Source: Trueperaceae bacterium (lineage in GTDB: Bacteria > Deinococcota > Deinococci > Deinococcales > Trueperaceae). From it: DNA of 56,065 nucleotides. A model generated the notes under the pieces. That model worked only from the letters and a program-made list of their open reading frames with translations. It had not been told where the DNA came from and made no database searches. A program made the position numbers and the translations under genes. This document shows, one piece after another, positions 1-7,831 of the stretch; position 1 is the stretch's first letter; each line of letters starts with the position of its first letter. The stretch lies in assembly GCA_020431825.1 (NCBI GenBank), contig JAGQHN010000022.1, positions 1-56,065 of the forward strand, given 5' to 3'.

Positions 1-506
1 TAAGTCATGAGACCATCAAAGGTTAAGAAAGATTCTTGGCTGATTTTCCTGGCAAGCCTCATTGCTTGCTCTGGGGTCTGTACCCCGACCCGCTGGTTAC
101 CGGACTCAAACTCGACCAGCACTTTGATTTCTTTTTCTGCCATCCTGGTGGCTTCTGTAATTGTTGCTAAGGCTACTTCATTATCAATGGCAATCGACAA
201 ATTCACCTGTCTTGCAAGTTGCGCCAGCGGCTCAACTTTTGTCCTCCCTATGATGTTGTAGGTAATCAAGATATCTTTGATGCCAGCTGCTGCCATCACG
301 GCAGCTTCGGAGAGTTTTTGACAGGTTATACCAATTGCTCCGGCCTCGAGCTGTTTGTAAGCAAGTGCGGGTAGCTTATGTGTTTTTATGTGTGGCCTTG
401 ATTTGATGCCATGCGCATCAAGATAGGTTTGTAGCTTCTCGATGTTGCGCTCAACCCGATCGAGGTCAATGACAGGAACAGGAGTGTCTAAGTCTTCAAG
501 CTGCAT
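1..506 (-). CDS. D-threonine aldolase / D-serine dehydratase-like PLP enzyme (3' end outside window)
   Basis: The reverse strand reads open from an ATG at 506 to the window edge (168 complete codons), so the C-terminal part is missing. The N-terminus (MQLEDLDTPVPVIDLDRV) and the motif RPHIKTHK at residues 37-44 are typical of fold-type III (alanine-racemase-like) PLP enzymes of the DSD1/D-threonine aldolase family. That motif carries the expected PLP-binding lysine. These enzymes cleave or dehydrate D-3-hydroxy amino acids in the cytoplasm. It is the last visible gene of the leftward operon starting at 5576 and follows ridA by 5 bases. RidA removes the reactive enamines that such PLP enzymes release, so the pairing makes sense. 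The exact substrate cannot be told. Confidence 0.8.
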   Translation of the reverse strand, partial: MQLEDLDTPVPVIDLDRVERNIEKLQTYLDAHGIKSRPHIKTHKLPALAYKQLEAGAIGITCQKLSEAAVMAAAGIKDILITYNIIGRTKVEPLAQLARQVNLSIAIDNEVALATITEATRMAEKEIKVLVEFESGNQRVGVQTPEQAMRLARKISQESFLTFDGLMT

Positions 507-511
507 CTTGG

Positions 512-892
512 TTACTTAGGTGCGTAGGCAACCATGTCAATTTCGATGAGTAAGCCTAACCTCGCCAGAGGTGTACCTACCGTCGTTCTGGCTGGAGGTG
601 AATCTGGGAAATAACTGCGGTAGACCTCATTCATAGCGGCAAAGTTATTGACATCAGTCAGGTAAACATTAACTTTGACGACATCATCAAAGCTAGCATC
701 AGCAAGGGCAAGGGCTGCCTGACAATTCTTAAAGACTTGATGGGCTTGCTCACTTACGTTTGACCCCACGATATTCCCACCACTATCAGTGGGTACCTGT
801 CCTGAAATGTATACGGTGTCTCCAGCACGTACAGCTGGCGAGAGGGGGACACTTGAGCTGGCGTTTTTGTGGTTAAAGATTTCTCGTGGCAT
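512..892 (-). CDS. ridA: RidA family reactive intermediate deaminase
   Basis: This 126-residue protein has the usual length of the RidA/YjgF/UK114 family. It matches through VYISGQVP (residues 27-34), the conserved PPARTTV with Arg102, and E117 near the C-terminus; the Arg and Glu are the residues that bind and hydrolyse imines in the family. RidA trimers hydrolyse 2-aminoacrylate and related enamine/imine products of PLP enzymes to keto acids and ammonia. I chose the ATG at 892 because AGAAAGGA lies just upstream. An in-frame ATG at 934 would add 14 unlikely residues and overlap the upstream gene. It sits between an epimerase and a PLP enzyme in one operon. Confidence 0.92.
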   Translation of the reverse strand: MPREIFNHKNASSSVPLSPAVRAGDTVYISGQVPTDSGGNIVGSNVSEQAHQVFKNCQAALALADASFDDVVKVNVYLTDVNNFAAMNEVYRSYFPDSPPARTTVGTPLARLGLLIEIDMVAYAPK

Positions 893-903
893 GCTTTTCC
901 TTT

Positions 904-1611
904 CTACCTGATGGGTCTGGCTTTGGGCGCCCAATTTAGGAGACGCCTGGCTTTTGACATATTCATGAGTTTTTCTTCGTAATCGCCACTAATCATAAAG
1001 GTTTGAAAACCAGCTTTAAGCTCGAGCCCGGCTAACATGGCATTTGCAACATCTTCATCAACTGTGGCAATTGTCGGCGTTCCTGCAACAGTTTCCTCGA
1101 GCCATTTTTCTCTGGCGGTAGGTAAGCAAAGTCTCAGCGCAGTTATATTCATGCCCCAGCGGCGGCAGGCATTACGGCAGACTTCTTCGCCCAGCCATTT
1201 GGTAAAGCCATAAAGATTGGTTTCATCAGACGTAATTTCTTCATCTGAAAAATAGCGGTTATGCAGATTGGCATAAACCGACATACTGCTACAGTAGACC
1301 GCTTGTTTTATGCCATCAGAAGCTGCTGCCTTTAGCGCAAAATGAAGGCCTTTGACATTGGCATCAAACCCTGAGTTGGTGCCGGGCCATTCATCCCAGT
1401 CAAGGCTTCCCATAGCCATATAAACCAGAGCATCCAGGCCTTTGCTGGCTTTTAACAGGGCTTCATGATCGGTAACGCTGCCATGAAAATAGTCAAGACT
1501 TTCATCCTGTGGAGGACGCAGGTCAAAGACGCGCAGCTGGTGTTTTTCTTTTAAAAAAGGGGTGACCAAAGAACCAACAATGCCACTCCCACCAATGAGT
1601 AAAACCTTCAT
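904..1611 (-). CDS. NAD(P)-dependent epimerase/dehydratase family protein
   Basis: The 235-residue extended-SDR protein starts with the Rossmann motif GGSGIVG (residues 7-13). It has the catalytic pattern with S108/S109 (YCSSMSVY) followed by Y134-x3-K138 (YGFTK). This is the layout of nucleotide-sugar epimerases and sugar dehydratases. At 235 residues it is shorter than most (about 310) because the C-terminal substrate lobe is reduced, so a small uronate- or lactone-type substrate is possible. It lies 8 bases after the SIS gene in the same operon. The reaction is not determinable from sequence alone. Confidence 0.85.
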   Translation of the reverse strand: MKVLLIGGSGIVGSLVTPFLKEKHQLRVFDLRPPQDESLDYFHGSVTDHEALLKASKGLDALVYMAMGSLDWDEWPGTNSGFDANVKGLHFALKAAASDGIKQAVYCSSMSVYANLHNRYFSDEEITSDETNLYGFTKWLGEEVCRNACRRWGMNITALRLCLPTAREKWLEETVAGTPTIATVDEDVANAMLAGLELKAGFQTFMISGDYEEKLMNMSKARRLLNWAPKARPIR

Positions 1612-1619
1612 AGAACTCC

Positions 1620-2375
1620 TTAACCACTCTTGATTTTGCGTAAAGGAAATGAGGCCAAGCGTGGCCAGTATGTATCGATCATCGTTTGATTATGTGCGTC
1701 GCCTGCGGGTACGTTGGCACTTACCAGAACTGGGGGTGTTTGCCCTGCCTGAGCAAGATTAAAGGCAGTTTGGGTCACGATGGCATTTAAGATGGCCACG
1801 CCCGTCAAGGTGGAAGATGGACCCACTTTAAAGGAGTAACCAGGAATGTCTATACCTGCGTCTCCATCTGAACCGCAATTGTCCAGCACATAATCAGCAC
1901 ATTCGTAAAGCTTTTTACCCGAAGAATGTCTTGACTTCGCCTCCTGAGACTGAGCCAGATTGGTGAGAGCGATGACCTTTGCCCCCTGCGTTTTTGCCCA
2001 CATAGCAATTTCAATAGGCAAAGGGTTGATACCAGAGTTCGATATAACCAGCAGCAAATCGCCGCGTTCAACAGGATAGTTTTCTATAAAGGTTTCAGCA
2101 AAGCCCTCGAGCCTTTCAGCACTGCCCATACTTGGATCGTGAATGGTCATGACAGGGGCAAGGCCGCCCGCACGGAAATAGAGTTCTCCGGCAATGTACC
2201 TCGAGTGCCCAGAACCAAAACTATAAAGTAGGTGATTTGCCTGAATTGCCTTTGTCCAAAGCTCAGCGACTTCAGTCATAACAGATAGTTGGGAGTTTAG
2301 AATCTCAGCGAGTTGCTGATTTGCTAAATCAAAATACGCTTTTATGCCGCTCTGCACAAAGCCATCCTTTCCCAT
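1620..2375 (-). CDS. SIS-domain phosphosugar-binding protein (UPF0309-like)
   Basis: The 251 residues form one SIS (sugar isomerase) domain with FGSGHS at 53-58, ISNSG at 111-115 and KVGPSSTLTG at 183-192; the serine/threonine-rich loops bind the sugar phosphate. The motif YFRAGGLAPV matches the UPF0309 group, whose members cluster with amino-sugar transport and catabolism genes. A role as amino-sugar-phosphate isomerase or etherase is likely, by context. The ATG at 2375 has a poor ribosome site. The GTG at codon 7 (2357) is preceded by GGAAAGGA at good spacing and may be the true start. It follows the permease gene at 2394. Confidence 0.87.
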   Translation of the reverse strand: MGKDGFVQSGIKAYFDLANQQLAEILNSQLSVMTEVAELWTKAIQANHLLYSFGSGHSRYIAGELYFRAGGLAPVMTIHDPSMGSAERLEGFAETFIENYPVERGDLLLVISNSGINPLPIEIAMWAKTQGAKVIALTNLAQSQEAKSRHSSGKKLYECADYVLDNCGSDGDAGIDIPGYSFKVGPSSTLTGVAILNAIVTQTAFNLAQAGQTPPVLVSANVPAGDAHNQTMIDTYWPRLASFPLRKIKSG

Positions 2376-2393
2376 CTAGACGCTAACGAAGCT

Positions 2394-3233
2394 TTAACCT
2401 TTAAGGGCTCCAGTGGTAAGACCACTTTGTATTTGTTTCTGAAAAATGACATAGACGATGAGGGTTGGCACCATAATGATGGTTAGGGCAGCAAACAGCG
2501 CACTCCAGTCATTCTGGTAAAACTGCTTGGCGAGCATGAAATAAAGCCCTTGCGATAACACATATTTGTCTTCGCTGGTGACCAGAACCAGGGGCAAGAT
2601 GTACTGATTCCACATACCTAAAAAGTTAAAGATACCCATGCTGATAAGACCAGGAGAGGCAAGCGGTAACATGACTCTAAAAAAGACCTGATATTCATTG
2701 GCACCATCAATAATGGCAGCTTCCTCGAGCTCAGTGGGCAGAGTCTTAAAAAAGCCGGTCAGAAAGAAAATGGTAAAGGGCAGTGAATAGGCTATATAGA
2801 CCAGAATCAAGCCCTGAAACGTATTTAGCATATTCAAGGAATTGACCAGCGAAAAAAGCGGCACCAGCGCAAGAAAAACAGGGAAGAGCATGCCGGCTAG
2901 AAAGAGATAGAAAATGGCCCGATTACCCACAAAGTCAAACCTTGCCAGTACATAGGCCGCCATGGCCGAGATGATTAGGGTAAGCAGGAGGGCCGGTATG
3001 ACTACGATTACCGTGTTAAAAAAGAAATCACCTACATGGGCACTGGTCCAGGCTCTGGCAAAATTATTCCACTGTAATTCTTTGGGAAATGACCAGGGGC
3101 TAAAAAAAAGCTCCTGATCGGTTTTAAATGAGCTGAAGATCATCCAGAGCATAGGAAAAATAACGGCTATCGACCAGATAATCAAAACCAACTGCGTAAT
3201 AAAGCTGCTCCAGCGACTTTCCTGGTTGACCAT
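2394..3233 (-). CDS. Carbohydrate ABC transporter permease, MalG/NgcG type
   Basis: This 279-residue inner-membrane permease of the MalFGK class has about six membrane segments. The EAA loop that docks on the ATPase is at residues 171-190 (EAAIIDGANEYQVFFRVMLP). It lacks the large P2 loop and matches MalG-type length. Together with the permease at 3243 and the binding protein at 4182 it forms a sugar importer. No ATPase gene is present in this operon, so it probably uses a shared MsiK-type ATPase coded elsewhere, as Streptomyces NgcEFG does (established knowledge). It lies 9 bases after the partner permease. Confidence 0.93.
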   Translation of the reverse strand: MVNQESRWSSFITQLVLIIWSIAVIFPMLWMIFSSFKTDQELFFSPWSFPKELQWNNFARAWTSAHVGDFFFNTVIVVIPALLLTLIISAMAAYVLARFDFVGNRAIFYLFLAGMLFPVFLALVPLFSLVNSLNMLNTFQGLILVYIAYSLPFTIFFLTGFFKTLPTELEEAAIIDGANEYQVFFRVMLPLASPGLISMGIFNFLGMWNQYILPLVLVTSEDKYVLSQGLYFMLAKQFYQNDWSALFAALTIIMVPTLIVYVIFQKQIQSGLTTGALKG

Positions 3234-3242
3234 AGCGGACTC

Positions 3243-4124
3243 CTAAAACTCGATGGTTTGGCGCCGAGTTACGCGCATGAGAACAAAAGATAAGAACATG
3301 ACAATCAGGAAATAGGCCATAGCGATAGCGGTTGCGTAGCCAAAGCGGCTATGGGTAAAGGCTTCGCGGTAAAGCAAGGTTGCCAGCACATCGGTTGCGA
3401 GGTCTGGGCCAGCCTCACCAATCGTCATGGTGAAAGTGATGCCAAACATGTTCATGGCATTAATAACGATAAAGACAAGGGCTGAACGGGTGGTTTCCCA
3501 GAGCAGTGGCAGGGTAATTCTGAAGAAAATATTGCCTCGAGTCGCGCCGTCCAGGGCAGCAGCTTCGTAAAAAGAAGTTGGAATAGACTGCATACCAGCC
3601 ATAAAAATAACCATGTAAAAACCAGCAGCCTGCCAGATGGTCACTGCCGCAATAGCACCCAGAGCCGTGTTTGGGTCACCCAGCCAGACCGGAGGATTGC
3701 TAATGCCAATAAGTTTTAAAAAAGCATTGAGGATGCCAATACTGGGGTGATAAACAAAACTCCATAAAATACCAATGGCGACCACAGACATAACCTGTGG
3801 AAAGAAGAAAGTAACGCGGTAGAAATTACTAAAGCGCACTTTCTGGGTAATCATAAAAGCTAAAAATAAGGCAAAACCTAGAGTAACAATAGGCAGCACA
3901 ACAACATAAATTCCATTGTGATAAAGCGCGTTCCAGAAATGGTCATCGCCTAAGAGCTTTTGGAAGTTCTCGAGCCCTACAAAGCGAGGTGCCCGGCGCA
4001 AACCTCTCCAGCTGGTAAAGGCAATGTACATGGCCTGTAAATAGGGATATAAAACAAACGTCCCATAAAGAATGAGCGCAGGAGCCAAAAAGGGAATAAT
4101 GAGGCTGTATTTTCGTCGTCGCAT
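3243..4124 (-). CDS. Carbohydrate ABC transporter permease, MalF/NgcF type
   Basis: This 293-residue inner-membrane permease has six predicted helices. The first begins near residue 8, the N-terminus is short and basic (MRRRKYS), and the EAA loop is at 187-207 (EAAALDGATRGNIFFRITLP). It is the MalF-side half of the sugar importer; the MalG-side half follows directly. It is separated from the upstream binding-protein gene by 57 bases holding a perfect 28-base palindrome (4135-4162), which may lower expression of the permeases relative to the binding protein. Confidence 0.93.
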   Translation of the reverse strand: MRRRKYSLIIPFLAPALILYGTFVLYPYLQAMYIAFTSWRGLRRAPRFVGLENFQKLLGDDHFWNALYHNGIYVVVLPIVTLGFALFLAFMITQKVRFSNFYRVTFFFPQVMSVVAIGILWSFVYHPSIGILNAFLKLIGISNPPVWLGDPNTALGAIAAVTIWQAAGFYMVIFMAGMQSIPTSFYEAAALDGATRGNIFFRITLPLLWETTRSALVFIVINAMNMFGITFTMTIGEAGPDLATDVLATLLYREAFTHSRFGYATAIAMAYFLIVMFLSFVLMRVTRRQTIEF

Positions 4125-4134
4125 AACATCTCCT

Positions 4135-4162
4135 CTAGGGGCAAGGTTAACCTTGCCCCTAG
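4135..4162 (-). promoter_or_regulatory. Perfect 28-bp palindrome between binding-protein and permease genes
   Basis: CTAGGGGCAAGGTT is followed immediately by its exact reverse complement. In the leftward transcript it would form a long stem between the binding-protein stop (4182) and the permease start (4124). No run of U follows, so it looks more like an mRNA-stabilising or 3'-exonuclease-blocking hairpin (as between malE and malF) than a terminator. Confidence 0.75.
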
Positions 4163-4181
4163 GAAAAGTTCTAGAAAAGGT

Positions 4182-5576
4182 TTATGAACGCTCGTACTTA
4201 GGAATATCTGGGTCGTTTTTAACGTCGTCAGCGACTTCTTGAACCCGCTCAACAAATTCTTCAGCCGTGGCACGACCAGTGAGCAGTGCGCCCATACTGA
4301 GCTTCGCTTCTTCGTTAAGGTCTGAGTACCAGGTGGTATAAGAAGGGCGAGAAAGAATGTCGTTACCCGCTTGTTCTACCACTGACAGGGCAGAAGTCAT
4401 AGCTGAACTCAGCTCAACACCTTCAGCACCACCCACAACTGGCATAATAGAGCCGACATTTTGGGCAAACCACTTGGCGCTTTCTTTGGAGAGCAAGCAG
4501 CGCAGGAATTCCATACCAGCCTCTGGGTTTTTACCATTGGCAAAGACCATAAATGGCTCGCCAGCACTGGCAATTACGCTATGCAATTTGGCGGCGTCAT
4601 CGGCAGGAACAGCTTCAATCACCATGTCAAAACCTTCTGGTGTAATGCTGCGCATTTCGTTTTCCAACCAGGTACCGCAAGGTAAGAAGGCGGCTTTTTG
4701 TTGGAGCCACTCAGCCTGAGACTCGGTGTGGGTCAGGCCTTCCGTGCCGTCCATGATATAGCCATTATCATAGAGGGCTTTCATGTTGTTAAGCGAGGTC
4801 AAAATGGCTGGATGGCTCCAGGCGCCGTCCTCGAGGTTATCGACAGCTTTCCAGACATCTGGGCCACCAATTTTCTCAACCATTGGCTCTAAAACACCAA
4901 ACTGCATGTATTGTGGGTACTTACCTTGATAAGTCCAGGGAGCAATACCTGCGGCCTTGATATTATCAGAAAGGGCTAGCATTTCATCCCAGGTTGTGGG
5001 GTAAGTCCAGCCTTTTTCTTCAAACAAGGTCTTGCTGTGCCAGATGCCGAAAACGGTATAGGCAATATTGACATAGCGCTGAACGCCATCAAAGACACCG
5101 TCGGCTTGTGAACCAGGGAAGAGGGTTTCAGCAAAGGTTTTTCCTGGCGTATCGAGGGCAGGAGCACTCATAAGGGGAGCAAGGTCTAAAAGTTCTCCTT
5201 CGGCGACCAGGGCAGCGGTATCTAAGTTGCCGGCACCACTGTTGTCAATCACATCAGGCGGATCGCCTGCAATAATGCGTGGACGAAGTCTCTCGCCCAC
5301 ACGCTGAATACCTTCAACTGACATCGTGCTGCCTTCATGAATCTGAGCAAAAATGTCAGCGGCATACTGAATGTATTCGTGACCAAAGCCACCGCTAAAG
5401 AAAACGCCTTCAGCCTGAACATTGGCAATGTTGAAGGGGTTTAGTGCGCCATCTGCAACCTGAATTCCAGTTTGAGCATAGGCCAAACCAGGAGCAAATC
5501 GCCCGAGGCTGGCACCGGCACCAGCCGCTGCTGCAAGTTTTAAAAATTGACGTCTTGACAGGGGTTTTTTAAGCAT
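4182..5576 (-). CDS. Tat-exported sugar ABC transporter substrate-binding protein (NgcE-like)
   Basis: The 464-residue protein opens with a twin-arginine signal (SRRQFLK at residues 7-13, a hydrophobic Ala/Gly stretch, and cleavage probably after AYA). No lipobox cysteine is present, so it should be soluble in the periplasm. The mature part is a family-1 extracellular solute-binding protein. Segments such as VIDNSGAGNLDTAALVAEG and LDTPGKTFAETL closely resemble, from memory, NgcE, the GlcNAc/diacetylchitobiose-binding protein of Streptomyces. AAGGAGA precedes the ATG. It is the first gene of the leftward operon, with its promoter and operator at 5721-5771. Use of an amino sugar is inferred from resemblance and the SIS gene, not proven. 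Confidence 0.9.
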   Translation of the reverse strand: MLKKPLSRRQFLKLAAAAGAGASLGRFAPGLAYAQTGIQVADGALNPFNIANVQAEGVFFSGGFGHEYIQYAADIFAQIHEGSTMSVEGIQRVGERLRPRIIAGDPPDVIDNSGAGNLDTAALVAEGELLDLAPLMSAPALDTPGKTFAETLFPGSQADGVFDGVQRYVNIAYTVFGIWHSKTLFEEKGWTYPTTWDEMLALSDNIKAAGIAPWTYQGKYPQYMQFGVLEPMVEKIGGPDVWKAVDNLEDGAWSHPAILTSLNNMKALYDNGYIMDGTEGLTHTESQAEWLQQKAAFLPCGTWLENEMRSITPEGFDMVIEAVPADDAAKLHSVIASAGEPFMVFANGKNPEAGMEFLRCLLSKESAKWFAQNVGSIMPVVGGAEGVELSSAMTSALSVVEQAGNDILSRPSYTTWYSDLNEEAKLSMGALLTGRATAEEFVERVQEVADDVKNDPDIPKYERS

Positions 5577-5720
5577 ACTTTATCTCCTTGGGAAAAGCTC
5601 GAGAATCTTTTATCTTCACAGACTTCTGTGCTAGGGTCAGTGCTTTCACCTCCTAAAGACTAGCTCGCTGATTCATCAGTATATAGAAAGAGACACATTG
5701 GTCCGAAGCTATATCCATTC

Positions 5721-5771
5721 CTTTGAGCGAATTTGAGCGTTACTATACCTTACGCTCAAATTTGAATCAAG
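5721..5771 (-). promoter_or_regulatory. Promoter plus DeoR-type operator for the leftward sugar operon
   Basis: On the reverse strand a -35 box TTGATT (5765-5770) and a -10 box TATAGT (5742-5747) lie 17 bases apart. The inverted repeat TGAGCG (5734-5739) / CGCTCA (5753-5758) brackets the -10 box, with a second TGAGCG copy at 5724-5729. A bound repressor would cover the promoter. Almost the same sequence recurs at 19921-19971 in front of the deoR-type gene, including the tail ATTCAAG-like segment. The leader to the ATG at 5576 would be about 155 bases. Confidence 0.8.
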
Positions 5772-5859
5772 ACTTTGTCACTTTAGCAAGAAAAAAAGTG
5801 TAAAAACAATTGGATTTTGCTTAGCTTATTTTCATGAAGCTAATGCTCTTTAAATTGCG

Positions 5860-5907
5860 TTGACATTACTGGTATAGGGTTGGTATATTCGCTCATGAAA
5901 CATTCAA
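5860..5907 (+). promoter_or_regulatory. Promoter of the rightward peptide-transporter operon with operator half-site
   Basis: TTGACA (5860-5865) and TATATT (5884-5889) are 18 bases apart, a near-consensus sigma-70 promoter. Directly after the -10 box comes CGCTCATGAAACATTCAA (5890-5907). It matches the right half of the 19921-19971 operator (CGCTCAGAAATGATTCAAG, also directly after a -10 box). The left TGAGCG half is missing here. The remaining DNA between 5577 and 6068 holds the other operator, a CTCGAG at 5598 and 5928, and the leader with GGAGG in front of 6069. Confidence 0.7.
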
Positions 5908-6068
5908 AAAGCACAACGTTTTGCAGGCTCGAGTTAACGTTTTTGGTTTAACTGTTGCGTCAGGAATGATGTGTTTTTTGCGTGTTAATGTTACTTGCTA
6001 AGGGAGGTCAATCCTGAGCAAATACCTCTCAAAATAATCACTGATTAAAAAATTTTTAAGGAGGAAAA

Positions 6069-7778
6069 ATGAAACGTAGTTTACTGCTTAGTCTTATTGT
6101 GGGAGTATTTTTATCCCTCCCGGCCTTTGCGCAAACAGTTAATGTAGCCTGGCCTTATCAATTGCCACCTGATGGCCACTACAACACCTATGCCTCTGGT
6201 GCCATTAATCTGGGGATTTACCGCGATCTTATGGAGCCCCCGCTGGCTGTCTATATGTGGTCAAAAGGTGAGTATGAAGGAATGGCGGCTGAGTCTTTTG
6301 GTTTTGATGCTGATGGCAACTACACCGTTACCCTTGTTTCCGGCTACACCTGGAGTGATGGTAGTCCCATTACCTCTGCTGATCTTGTTGCGACCTTCAA
6401 TACTGGCTATCTGATTGGTTGGTCAGTTTGGGATAACCTCGAGAGTGTAGAAGCTGTTGATGAGCAAACTGCCAAATTTACTTTGGGTGAGCCTTCACTA
6501 GCTACAGAGCGCCTTATCCTTACCCAAAATTTGACACCTGCAAGCGTTTATGGCAGCTTTGGTGAAAAGGGTGCAGCCTTAAAAGCCTCAGGCGCTGCTT
6601 CAGATAGCGATGAGTTTAAAGCTGCCTTAGAAGAACTGACCACCTTTAGGCCGGAAAGCCTGGTTTCAGGTAGTGCCTACGTCCTGGATGATGTAGCTGA
6701 CGCCAAAGCCCATCTCAGCAAAAACCCTGGTGGTATTAATGCTGATAAAGTTGCCTTTGAAGACGTGGTTGCCTGGAACGGTGAAACCGAAACAGTTTTC
6801 CCACTCTTGCAAGATGGTCAGCTCTGGTATGCTACTCACGGTCTGGCCCCCGCACAAGAAGAAGCCCTCATAAATGCCGGTTTAGATATTATTCGTAACC
6901 CTTACTACAGTGGACCTGCTGTTTACTTTAATAACAAAGTCGAACCTCTGAACAATCCTGTTTTCCGTCAGGCTATTGCCTATATTATTGACCGTGAAGA
7001 AAATGGGTTTGTGAGCTTAGGTGAATCAGGAATTGCTACTGATTACATGGCTGGCGTCAGCGATACCATTCTCAAGACCTACGTGAGTGAAGATGTCCTT
7101 GATTCGCTTAACCCCTACTATGTGGACTTTGATAAGGCAACCGAGCTTTTAGAATCACTTGGTTATAGCAAAGGCTCTGATGGTAGCTGGGTTGATGGCA
7201 GTGGTAATAAACTTGCTTTTGAACTGACCTTTCCTGCTGAATATGCCGACTGGTCTGCTGCTGCTGAAAATGCGGCTCAAGCCCTGAATGACTTTGGCAT
7301 TGAGATAACTGCTCGTGGTGTACAGTTCCAGCAACATGTACAAGACGTCTATGATGGCAACTTTGAGTTAGCCATTCGTGACTGGGGTGCCGGTAGCCCC
7401 TTCCCCTATGAGTCCTATCTGGTGCCTTTCCGTCGTTACAATGGACAAGGTGAACTGGCGGGTGAAGGTGCTGGTGGTGGTATGAGCTTTGATAACAATG
7501 TGACCTACTCTGGTGGCGAGATTAACCTGCTTGACCTAACGGTGGCCTCGAGCCAGGGTACTGACCTTGACAAAATCAAGGCAGATGTCACTGAGCTTGC
7601 CAAAGCTTATAATGAGCTGCTTCCCGCTGTGCCTCTCTGGGAACGCTACGGTAACAATGCTCTCAACCGCGGTTCTTTAAGTGTGCCTGAAAATGGCGAC
7701 CCCATTTACCAAAATGCTGGTCTTGACCACTTCATGCCTTATATGATCCTTACGGGTATGGCTAAACCCGCAGAGTAA
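6069..7778 (+). CDS. Peptide/oligopeptide-type ABC transporter substrate-binding protein (family 5)
   Basis: The 569-residue protein begins with a Sec signal peptide ending AFAQT at about residue 22, without a lipobox. It continues as a DppA/OppA-like family-5 solute-binding protein: ESFGFDADGNYTVTL and TWSDGSPITSADLVATF (about residues 75-115) are the typical early motifs, and FRQAIAYIIDREE lies near residue 305. It should bind a peptide, glycoside or similar ligand in the periplasm. AGGAGG precedes the ATG. It is the first gene of a nine-gene rightward operon; a strong hairpin (7790-7820) separates it from the permease genes. Confidence 0.93.
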   Translation: MKRSLLLSLIVGVFLSLPAFAQTVNVAWPYQLPPDGHYNTYASGAINLGIYRDLMEPPLAVYMWSKGEYEGMAAESFGFDADGNYTVTLVSGYTWSDGSPITSADLVATFNTGYLIGWSVWDNLESVEAVDEQTAKFTLGEPSLATERLILTQNLTPASVYGSFGEKGAALKASGAASDSDEFKAALEELTTFRPESLVSGSAYVLDDVADAKAHLSKNPGGINADKVAFEDVVAWNGETETVFPLLQDGQLWYATHGLAPAQEEALINAGLDIIRNPYYSGPAVYFNNKVEPLNNPVFRQAIAYIIDREENGFVSLGESGIATDYMAGVSDTILKTYVSEDVLDSLNPYYVDFDKATELLESLGYSKGSDGSWVDGSGNKLAFELTFPAEYADWSAAAENAAQALNDFGIEITARGVQFQQHVQDVYDGNFELAIRDWGAGSPFPYESYLVPFRRYNGQGELAGEGAGGGMSFDNNVTYSGGEINLLDLTVASSQGTDLDKIKADVTELAKAYNELLPAVPLWERYGNNALNRGSLSVPENGDPIYQNAGLDHFMPYMILTGMAKPAE

Positions 7779-7789
7779 GCCTTTTCGGT

Positions 7790-7822
7790 GGGGGTGAGAT
7801 TCTCACCCCCGCTTTATTTTTT
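7790..7822 (+). terminator. Hairpin with T-run after the binding-protein gene (partial terminator)
   Basis: GGGGGTGAG (7790-7798) pairs with CTCACCCCC (7802-7810), followed by a T-rich stretch (7813-7822). It lies between the binding-protein stop and the next permease start at 7832. It should let most transcripts end after the binding protein while some continue, giving excess binding protein. Confidence 0.85.
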
Positions 7823-7831
7823 TGAGATGTC

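Noticed and set aside
4357-4719. Open frame of 120 codons on the forward strand
   Set aside because: Antisense to the NgcE-like binding protein gene; no independent signal.
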